From assembly GCA_031216915.1 (NCBI GenBank), contig CM062294.1:390839217-390903216 (forward strand): 64,000 nt of DNA, written 5' to 3'. The notes under the pieces were generated by a model that was given only the letters and a program-made list of their open reading frames with translations, was not told the origin of the DNA and did no database searches. The DNA is from Pictodentalium vernedei. Taxonomy: Eukaryota; Mollusca; Scaphopoda; Dentaliida; Dentaliidae. Positions within the stretch are counted from its first letter, which is position 1, and each line of letters opens with the position of its first letter. Position numbers and translations under genes: made by a program. This document shows, in pieces, positions 33,751 through 42,790 of this stretch.

Positions 33751-33782
33751 GAGTAAACAATTGTGAGTAGGTTGATAAGAAA

Positions 33783-33960
33783 TGGATATGGATGTCGGAC
33801 AGACAGACAGACAAACAGACAGACGGAGAAACGGATGGACAGACAGATGGACAGACAGACAGACAGACAGACGGACAAAGGATGGACGAACAACGAATGG
33901 CCACCCCAGATGCCGGCATTATGTGTACCATACATAGTATGGGTATACATAAAAATGACC
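33783..33960. repeat. ACAG/ACGG microsatellite and right flank of the satellite element split by A2
   Basis: 33797-33880 is an imperfect GACAGACAGACAGACGGA-type run. It is followed at about 33914 by the copy of the left-flank word of the 26455 array. Confidence 0.7.
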
Positions 33961-33962
33961 TT

Positions 33963-34087
33963 TAATAAGAATTTTTTGGATCGATTCTCTCCACCTCCTC
34001 AATAGATATAAAATATAAAATACAAGCTTGTATTTTATATCTAATGAGGGAGGTGAAGACAATCGATCCAAAAAATCCTTATTAAAT
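33963..34087. repeat. Near-perfect palindrome, ~60-bp arms
   Basis: Centred on AAGCTT near 34025. TAATAAGAATTTTTTGGATC on the left pairs with GATCCAAAAAATCCTTATTA on the right, with AGATATAAAATA/TATTTTATATCT inside. It resembles a miniature foldback transposon and has no coding potential. Confidence 0.7.
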
Positions 34088-34397
34088 GTAATGTAATTTT
34101 TTAGAGTTCTCAGCTTGTGCCGAGCACTTGTGTCCTCCCAACAAGTAACCGCTTAACTGGTTGAGTGCTAGAAGCTACTAGCGAGGCTTTCAAAAGCCAA
34201 CACTTTCCTTGCTTATATTTCATATTCAGTCAAACACAAATAACATTTTGTTTATAGAAATTTGTTCTATTACAAATTATTAGAGAATGCCTGTGGGCAC
34301 TCTCCAATAATTTGTAATAAATCAAGTTTTGAATAACAAATTCAGATCACAAAAATAATCTAGTCCTCAACCAGTTAAAAACCTTTGAGATTCTAAA
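34088..34397. other. Spacer with one long hairpin
   Basis: ATTACAAATTATTAGAGA (about 34271) pairs with CTCTCCAATAATTTGTAAT (about 34302) around TGCCTGTGGGCA. Otherwise no gene signal. Confidence 0.5.
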
Positions 34398-34431
34398 AAG
34401 TTAAAAAATTTATAGTAATTTCTATATTTTT

Positions 34432-34625
34432 TATACTTACCAATGACCCAGACATAGCTGGTGCTAACTCTTAAAATATAGGGCCAAACACAAATTTTGC
34501 CCCCCAATCCCCAAAATTTGCATCTAAAACCAAAGAAAACATGTCCTGAATGGCCCTCCACACTTCACCTCTACTGCGCATGCGCAGTGTCAAGGACGTT
34601 CCGAAATTGGCGCCATTAATCATTC
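34432..34625. repeat. Left ITR of C1
   Basis: Reverse complement of 41131-41320, with only a few mismatches even though the genes are badly decayed. Confidence 0.9.
34575..34586. promoter_or_regulatory. NRF1-like palindrome in C1 left ITR
   Basis: TGCGCATGCGCA, a perfect fit to the NRF1 consensus palindrome, in the middle of the ITR. Confidence 0.45.
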
Positions 34626-34657
34626 TAATAACCAGTGCCTGGTAAGCGCTATGTACT

Positions 34658-34698
34658 CAGCGGGGAGGCAAGAGTTCCCAACTCCTGGGAGGGCCATC
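34658..34698 (-). other. Conserved G-rich/hairpin block beside the ICR (C1)
   Basis: CAGCGGGGAGG, then GAGTT-CCC-AACTC (34672-34684), then GGGAGGGCC. The flanks agree with families A and B while the stem is new. Confidence 0.6.
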
Positions 34699-34702
34699 CC
34701 CG

Positions 34703-34790
34703 TCTGGGTCATTGGTAAGTATAAAAAATATAGAAATTACTATAAATTTTTTAACATTTTTATACTGTACCAATGACCCAGACATAGCTG
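34703..34790. repeat. ICR of C1
   Basis: The left half is complementary to 34398-34452 (GTTAAAAAATTTATAGTAAT...). The right half is complementary to 41299-41331 (AGCTATGTCTGGGTCATTGG...). Confidence 0.85.
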
Positions 34791-35449
34791 AATAGTAAAA
34801 AGGCTGGAGGGCCAAGGACATAGAGCAAGATGGAATACGCTCAATAATATAAAATAGAGTCATCCCCTCTAGGGAAAAAGAAGTAATAGGCCTTACATGT
34901 ATCTTTCTTATTTATGATAAATTAGAAAGATACAACACCTTCAAAAATTGAGCATCAAACATCCATGTACTCTATTAATATCCAATATAATCCTTATACT
35001 AATAATTTTTAAAGTAAGCCAATAAATAAAGTAAGTCTAGAGAATAGAGACTCTTATACTCCTTAAAAGTGTCTGAGAATTGCATAATCATGTTCGTTGA
35101 CACATGCTATATTCAAAAGCTATACTTTAAAAACTAAGACTTGAATGAATTTTTAAAACATAGACTTCTCACTAAACAACCATCCCAATAACAGCTCAGA
35201 ATTACTAACTCCGGAGGAATCCCCTTGTTTTCATAGTAAAACAGGTGACCCAAGGGAACACCCCCCCCCCTTTTTCTTGCCCTGGGTCAAATAGCCCAGA
35301 GCGAAGAGGGCAGCAGAACGGAGTCACTGCCGAAACAGACAGCCTACCTAGCTATAGTAGCAACTGTTAAGTGAATGACATTCTGAGCAGTAGATAATAG
35401 ACCTAACAATAGTGGCCTCCAGAAATGGACTCGATATTTCTGAGATAAA

Positions 35450-36480
35450 AATTCATGAATGTTGATGGCTGAGCGCAATGAGCAGCCTTCAAAAATCTAT
35501 AATAGTGACACTATTAATGTAAGCCCAAGATGTAGAAGAACTCTTACTTCATGAGCCGAAATCTTAAGCACAACTGCTGAGTCAATGATATACCATAAGC
35601 AGTACCGATAGTTAATTAAATCCATTAGCAATAGAATGGAGCGTAACGTCCTTCTATTAGGCATCACAGACAGAAGAAGCTTACGCCCGCAGTAATAAAC
35701 AGATATCTGTTTATAAATACATAAACTCTAACCGGACAGAGTAAAGGCCTATGCCCGTACGAAGACGGAAGGACCTTAATAACAATAGGTTCCGGATATT
35801 AGGAGCCTAACTCTTATGCAAAAATCCAACCTAAATAGTAAAGGAAGTAGTGATTCCGAAACTACGAAAGTGAAAATCATCCATCGATAGTGCATGAAAC
35901 TCACTGACTCTTCAGTAAAAGAGAAGCCAACAGAATTACTGTCTAAAAGGTCAGAATTTGAAAACTACTGTTTCCAGAGGCTCAAATGATTACTTAGCTA
36001 AATAAGAACCGAAGTTAAATTCCATATAGGAATTTAATCTAAAGATTCTAAGTCTATTTATCAAAAAGTTACTAACTGACGTAGATAAAGAGACATAAGA
36101 CTCAATTGTAAACTATCATAGAGTGCATAGGTATGAGGTAACATAAACCTATAACCTTAATAATAAGAGGCTGCAGTAGATCTTGTCAAACAAGTATACT
36201 AAAAAGTTGAAATGAGTAGTATGGAGGGATCAACAATATGAACATAGTGATCCCTACACCAACGACGGAAGAGCCTCCACTTTAGCCGCATAGAATAGCG
36301 AAGAAGAGGATCTCCTATAGTAAGAAATCGCGTCCAAAGCTCGTCCAGTACAATGCTTACAATGCAATACGGACCACACAACGGAATACGTGAAGGTTGC
36401 GACCTTGCGGGTTGTGATAAAGATGACACGATTTACCCAGCGAAAAAAGATCCTCTCATTGAGGAAGATTTCGCGTTAAG
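35450..36480 (-). pseudogene. DIRS tyrosine recombinase remnant (C1)
   Basis: Reads SAHEVR near 35520-35560 (HxxR motif) and RLKWRLFRRWCRDHYVHIVD near 36230-36290, the counterpart of YAAKWKVFCRWCADHSVDY. Many stops and frameshifts separate these islands, and intervening sequence follows the family-A order at nucleotide level. Confidence 0.7.
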
Positions 36481-36829
36481 TCCCACAGTAGACATCAGAG
36501 TAAATTACCCACGGTCTCTGTGAAGATAGAGATGCTATCAACAGAAATGTATTGTGGTTGTTTATCTTAGCAATACCTGCTGAAACAACAGCGCCGGAGG
36601 ATACGCGTATCCTATCATTGCGTCCTATTAGATCAATAGAGCGTTAACAACATTAGCTCAGAGATCCGGACAAGCCAACACATACGTCTGCAATTGATTA
36701 GCAAGCTGTGTCGTAAATAAATTATCATTGAGCGCTCCCATAGATAGCAAATCTGATTGAATACTTGTTTGTTGAGAGTCCATTCTGACGGCAACAAGCG
36801 CCCCCTAAGTGAACGGGAGTCCGGTAAAA

Positions 36830-37280
36830 CAATCAGACGACCCGGAATATGATGGACCGAAACAGAACTTGGTGTACTATAACCAACAAGCGGATTCTTT
36901 CCATTAAATTGAATAACGGAAACGAATGAGTGCCTCCCAGGTTCCGGAGATACGCCACTACTGTCAAATTAACGGACAGGATTTGGACATGCGTTTCTGA
37001 ATAATGTTCATGCAATGACATAAAGCAAGCCTAAAAAACATTATTCCGCGGAAGATAATTGCTTGCTTAGAGACTGCGGAACCCAAAGACCCTGGCACTT
37101 CGAATCTGTTGGGATCAATATTATATCCCAATCTGTTTGACTGGCAACCGTCATAACTATAACACTCGGATCCGGCAACTGCAGTGGCACTCTCTGAGTC
37201 AACCACCGAATGTTTGCCCCAGTCTGAATCTCTTGTAACACTAGATAGACAAGAGAACTTGTAAATCGAGCAATTCATGG
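36830..37280 (-). pseudogene. DIRS RNase H remnant (C1)
   Basis: LTVVAYLRNLGGTHSFPLF (about 36905-36975) corresponds to STVVAYIRNQGGTHSVPM. Upstream, MTVASQTDWDIILIP and IRWLTQRVPLQLP correspond to LTADASNLGWG and VQWITQGVPLDLP. No YxDD was found beyond 37280, so the RT domain is missing. Confidence 0.7.
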
Positions 37281-37689
37281 ATTGCTGAAAAGTTGCCGTC
37301 GAAGAGAAGCTTCTCCGAGAACGAAGCGACTCTGAGAGAGTTCTTCACCTTACTATCCACGCGCGTGGATGTAGCTAGGGCTGCGTCACATCTAACCAAC
37401 TCCAATCAGCCACAGAAGGGCGGAGTTATACGTGAACAAACTACTGCCCTCAAAAGAAATCACATTGAGAATAATATCCCGTAAATCTTTTCTTGAAGAC
37501 GTAATGATAACACCTCAGTAAGGTGGATTACGTATGATAAAGCGTCTAAGTTAAGTCTACTAGACATCATTGTCGTTACCAACATTGTGGTTGGAAAAGA
37601 CATAAACGGCGAAAAAGAATATTTCCAGTCTTTAACCACGCCGTCTAGACGCATATGAACTCTCGGTATGCCCTGCTCTGCCAAAATAA

Positions 37690-39990
37690 ATTATTCGTAT
37701 AAATGATAAAAAGGCAGAAATGAGCATTGCGGACAAGAAACTAAACTATCATGCTTGGTAGCAGGCTTATATGCATATATAGCGTCGAAAAATAAAACAC
37801 ATGTTGTAATGACATTATTGGACTGCGTCGGTAAGTCAGGGACAATGTCCCTGAACCGATCCAAAATTCCGTGTCCAATGACGCTATAAGTCTCTTATCC
37901 AACATCGCAGCAATGTAGTCCGAAATAACAATCACTGGAAGATAATGCCAGAAGATATGAATGGCAGCTTCCGATGCTACGAAAGGGAAAACTCGAAAAC
38001 CTTCGAATCCCTTTCGCCATCCTGTCGGACCCTATAAAGCGTTCGGTCGTCCGTACCTGATGCAACCGCGGACCGCACCGACCCAGCGCCGTCAGATAAT
38101 TCCTGATTCGAGTAAGAAACTGTCGATTGCTGGGATGCTGCGAAACAACTGTGCTAACTCGGATAGCATGTCCGTCACTGAGGCCTGAAGAGAAGTGGCC
38201 CTACAATGCATTGCCGCTGGAAGCTCCGTGATCGTTACCCCGTGCATACTACCAATATGCGAGCGAACGGAGTGTATAGGCCTCGTGTCCCTTGGCTACC
38301 GGATGGCGTGACCTATTCGCCATGGAATCACTGAATGACGAAACTGATCGGATACTCGATGTCACGTAGCCAATGTGCGGTCGTGTGCCCTGCTGTGAGG
38401 ATGAGGAAGCATTATCGACAGTCTCTCGGACTGTCAATATAACGGAGCTTCCCGATCGACAGACATATGCTCCGAATGTAAAATATCTGAACCACAACAT
38501 GCGGTCCCCTATGTTGTTGGGCAAGAGAGGGACCTCTCTCGCTCACAGCCCGGACGGACCTGGACAAGCCAGGAACCGGACTAACAGGCTTCCTCCGATC
38601 TGTCCTCAATCTGCCGTCACTGGATGAGTACTAACGTAATTATAGTGCTCGCATCACCCAAATCTCCTTCCTAGACCGCAACAGACGAACCCGGCAGCCG
38701 AACCATTCGATGAGTGCACGCTACACCGGGTGAGCTAGCGAATGTCACTCCGTCGATCCTACAAGGGATCTCTTAGGCGATAGACATATTCCATGAGCAC
38801 TTATTGCCGCTAGCTCTTCATTAACTATGACGACAGAGGCACACTTTTGAAAGACATCTCCGTAACTTTGCGAACAAGAAACCAGAAATGCTTGGTTATA
38901 GCAAGCATATAATAATAATATATATAACGTCGTTCAATAATTCGAAAGTTTGTGTGACATTATTGGACTATGTTGGAACTGAGGGACGATGTCCCTGAAC
39001 CGAACCAAAAATTTCTAAGTCCACCGACGCTATCAGTTTCTTATCCAGCATCGCAGCATTCTGGTCCGATGAAAGAAGCTGTAGAAGATCAAGTCAGATG
39101 ACATACACAACAGCATATGTTGTTCCGAAAGGGAAAGCTCGAAATCCTCCAAATCCCTTTCGGTATCCCGTCAGACCGGATGAAATTTTCGGACGTCCGT
39201 ACCCGCTTCCGCGGAGCGTCCCGACCCAGCATCGTCGGATAAAAAATATGCGACAGATTCAGTTGATGGTGGGATGCTGCGATAAACTGTGCTCTTTAGG
39301 AAAGCATGTCCGTTCCCGAGGCCTGTACAGTAGCGGTCTTACGATGCATTGCCGCCGGAAGCTCCGTGTACGTTGACTCCCGCACACTTCCTATGCGAAC
39401 GTCCGGAGTCTGCAGGCCTCGTGTCCCTGGCTACCGGATGGTGTAACCTGGTCGCCGATGATTCTCTGACTGGCGAAGCTGACTGGATATCCGAGGTCAC
39501 GTAGCCAAGAGCGGTCGTGTGCGCTACCATGAGAATGAGGAAGCCTTATTGACAGTCTACTCTGGACTGACTATATGTCGGAGCGTCCCGAGCGGCGGAC
39601 GTATGCTCCGAATGCGAAACATTTTCTACCACAACATCTGGGGCCAGATGTTGTTGTACGAGAGAGGGGCCTCTCTCGCTCGCCGTCCGGATGGACCAGA
39701 ACGAGCTATGAACCTGACTAAAAGGCTTCCTCCGTTCTCCCTCTAATCCGCCGTCACTGGGTGTGCATTTGGTTGATTTATAGTGCTCGCATCACCCCAA
39801 AACTCCTTCTAGACCGCAACAGACGAACACGGCTGCCGAACCATTCGATGAATGGACGCTACACCGGGCGAGCTAGCGGACATCAAAGGCCGTCGAACCT
39901 ACTAGGGTCCTCTTAGGCAATTGGCGTATTTACATGAGCACTTTTCCGCTAGTCCTTCGTTAATTGTGATGACGGAGGCACACTGTTGGA
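37690..39990 (-). pseudogene. C1 gag region with ~1.15-kb tandem duplication
   Basis: Two diverged direct copies: 37736-38840 and about 38880-39985. Shared words include GACATTATTGGACT, TCGCAGCA, ATGCATTGCCGC(T/C)GGAAGCTCCGTG and CCTCGTGTCCCT.GGCTACCGGATGG. In minus-strand translation each contains HIGYVTSSIRSVSS or GYVTSDIQSASP, the counterpart of GYVSSDSGEESD in family-A Gag. Neither copy is open throughout. Confidence 0.65.
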
Positions 39991-39995
39991 AGACA

Positions 39996-40289
39996 TCACA
40001 GATACATCACCCTAATCTTGATCGTCTGAAATAGAAATTGATCAAGTAGAGTGACCCTGCGGGGAAAGGACCGGAGTGTCCAATTCCCCACTAACATACC
40101 GTGACATACGCTTCCCATGTAGTCATCGAAATCATACGATACAGAACAGGAGTTAATGCGAGTACACTGACCACAAATAGAATGATTATTAAAGTCAGAG
40201 GAAGACTTCCTCTTATTACAATTGATCAAAATCCTTTCAATGTGAAAAGAAAACAAGTCCTGGTACTCGCACCAACCCCTGGCAATCAA
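39996..40289 (-). pseudogene. Possible C1 Gag N-terminal remnant
   Basis: 97-codon frame with SICGQCTRINSCSV, which may be the decayed Cys-rich start of Gag judged by position upstream of the duplicated segment. Similarity is weak. Confidence 0.3.
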
Positions 40290-41130
40290 AATACATAATA
40301 ATAATATGATCCATTAATATAGAAAAAATAATTGAAATCAAAATATTTTGAAAAAATATTTTTTCAGAACAGCCCAAGTTTCTGAAAAGTAACGTTGAGC
40401 CCCAATGGATCCCAAGCTTAAGTGTGGACAAAAATTTTAAAAATATTTTAAACAATTTATTCAACACTTACGAACAATAATAATGTATCTAGTTATGATT
40501 AAAATAACATCAAGATATTATTTTCAAGAAATCCCCCCTCACACAGAGGGCTGTTGTAAATGTAAACAATGAATGTAAAAACACTAAAATAACACTCCAG
40601 GCACCCAGGCCCGGAATCAGTTACCAAAAATACACTATCTGATGCAAAACAGAGACTTCCAGGGAAGAAACTGCAGAACATCAGATGGTAGATGCAGAAC
40701 ACAACGCCTAATCACCCGTAGGTGAAGATGTAAACATGGGGAAAAGAACAGAATTCATTCTGTTATTCAGCTAAAACTCCCAAGAAATTTTAGTAATAAT
40801 AATTACAAAAACTATGCCAAAAGCATGGGAGAATAGCAAGGGGGGACTTAAAGGACAGGGAGAGAGGAAAACACTGAAAAATCAGTGTAACTAAATAATC
40901 AGAATGATAACAAAATGGCTGCTGCCTCGAAAATAGGTAACTTAACATAATTTCATTAAAAAATTTTAAGTTACAGCCCTGATAATATTCTGTCACACAT
41001 TTTTCCTCTCCTCCTTCTCTATCCTCCTTAGAATCACCATTTCACTAATATTTATGTGTCTGGCATCATTTAAACTGAGATTTACAAGCACAAAGATCAG
41101 TCAGATGTTAACTGATGAAGGGCCAAACTT
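40290..41130. other. C1 5' leader, no gene seen
   Basis: AT-rich stretch between the gag remnant and the right ITR. It contains A/T-rich palindromes (AAAATATTTTGAAAAAATATTTT near 40340) and no recognisable domain. Confidence 0.4.
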
Positions 41131-41320
41131 AGAATGATTAATGGCGCCAATTTCGGAACGTCCTTGACACTGCGCATGCGCAGTAGAAGTGAAGTGTGGA
41201 GGGCCATTCAGGACATGTTTTCTTTGGTTTTAGACGCAAATTTTGGGGATTGGGGGGCAAAATTTGTGTTTGGCCCTATATTTTAAGAGTTAGCACCAGC
41301 TATGTCTGGGTCATTGGTAC
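41131..41320. repeat. Right ITR of C1
   Basis: Reverse complement of 34432-34625. Contains TGCGCATGCGCA at 41171-41182. Confidence 0.9.
41171..41182. promoter_or_regulatory. NRF1-like palindrome in C1 right ITR
   Basis: TGCGCATGCGCA in the upstream ITR of the minus-strand genes, intact despite decay of the coding regions. Confidence 0.45.
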
Positions 41321-41339
41321 AGTATAAAAATATTGTATT

Positions 41340-41413
41340 TTTTGGTTCGGTACTCACTTAATTTTTGGGGTTGGTACTCATTGGGTTTTGGTCAGTATTT
41401 TGGTTGGTAGTGA
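41340..41413. repeat. Partial inverted copy of the GACCAAAA arm
   Basis: GGTACTCATTGGGTTTTGGT and TATTTTGGTTGGTAGTGAT resemble the reverse complement of 25735-25808. Confidence 0.45.
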
Positions 41414-41415
41414 TC

Positions 41416-42589
41416 AACCGATTATATTATAGGCCCATGAACCGATTACCGATTATTTGGAGTCATAATCGGCCGATACCAATTCCGGTTATTAATTGTG
41501 TACCCATGGTTTAGGGCTGCCACGACTACTTGATTGAGTCGACTCACCGATATAGTAGACTATGATTTTCATAGTAAACTATTTTTTAGCTGTGTACATC
41601 ATACCACTGAATGATGATATTGGTCCGCGAGGGGCACATAACATTTCATGGTACCTGTTATCCTTTGTATTCACTCTTCATATCATGAAAATAGGCAGTA
41701 ACTTTGACTATACCTCGCATATTATCTCATGAAATGGACGTTGTCATACCTAAACTCCATACTGGATCAAGTGACTGTGAACAAATTGTTGATAATCCAT
41801 GTTAATTGTTGCCATTTTAAATCCAATAAGTTTATTATCGATGTGGAGGAATTTATTGACACTAAAAATTCCAAACTTGGAAGTGTTTGCACCGTGTGAC
41901 AGAAAATTGATTATGTCAGTGAGGAATTCCCAGTGAACCCTAGTATTTTTCTGAACATACAAAGACCACAGGTACTTGACACAAGCTGTGAAATCGAAAG
42001 AAAAATGATATCTGATCAGACATATTAAGTTTGAGAAACTCAAAATAGTGAGAGTTTTACGCGGCGAAGCTTGTTTTTCCATACAAGACGGAAACTGTAA
42101 TTCGCCCCCTCCCCCCATCCATTACTTTTATAAAATAAGCAAAAAGAATAAATAAAATATTGGAAACTTTGCGGGAACACATGCACAGTTCCATCTGACT
42201 AATAAAAATTAGGATGGGAAAAATTTGCAGAAAATGAATCCCAAACAACCCTCACCCCCACTCCCCCCACCCAATAAACATACCATAAATTCAAGTCAGA
42301 AAAATGAGGGAGGGGTGGAACACCCACCCCCAAAGTTAAAGATAATTGTTTTGATTTCCTGCCCTGTGTACAAGTACAGTACGTGCCTTCAGGTCTGAGA
42401 TTCCCCCCCCCCCCCCACCTCACCCCCTTCACTAGCATGATCTCCCAGGATTTCAGACCATGGCTCCACCACTGGGAAGTAAGATTTGATGCTTTATCAA
42501 GATGCAAAAATTTACAAAAAAGCTATATTTTAGCAAAAATCAACATTTCCTTATTTTTGGAGGAGTCACTAAGCTTGGGATCAGGATAA
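41416..42589. other. Spacer, no gene seen
   Basis: Includes CGATTACCGATTATTTGG-type words near 41440-41480 and a 16-C tract near 42402-42418. Minus-strand frames of 100-120 codons show no domain. Confidence 0.35.
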
Positions 42590-42780
42590 CTAGGACCAAG
42601 ACAACTCGGACCACTTTTGAAGACAACTTGGACCAACTCTGAAGACAACTTGGACCAACTCTGAAGACAACTTTGAAGACAAGTCGGCCCAACTTTCATG
42701 ACAACTCAAACCACTTTTGAAGACAACTCGGACCAACTTTCAAGACAAGTTGTAACGACCATAAGACTGGTTGGACCAAC
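42590..42780. repeat. Short tandem repeat, ~22-24-bp unit
   Basis: About eight or nine variants of GAAGACAACTCGGACCAACTTT in a row. Confidence 0.85.
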
Positions 42781-42790
42781 TATGAAGAAA

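Larger units (their letters stand above)
27265..33782 (-). mobile_element. DIRS-type retrotransposon, family A copy 2 (A2), full length
   Basis: Complete copy of the same family as A1. It contains the left end missing there. The ends are at AAA 27265-27267 and 33780-33782; both flanks match the ICR seam over AAGAAAT, so the exact exchange point within that word cannot be fixed. No target duplication. The RT-RH frame is longer than in A1, while Gag has a nonsense codon and the recombinase is disrupted around a 28-C tract. Confidence 0.94.
34398..41331 (-). mobile_element. DIRS-type retrotransposon, family C (C1), strongly degraded
   Basis: Inverted terminal repeats, the conserved hairpin block and an ICR are all present, with sequences unrelated to A and B. 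Fragments of recombinase, RNase H and Gag remain in the same minus-strand order. The RT palm could not be found, so it seems deleted. The gag region contains a diverged tandem duplication. The ends are placed where the match to the ICR halves stops. Confidence 0.82.
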
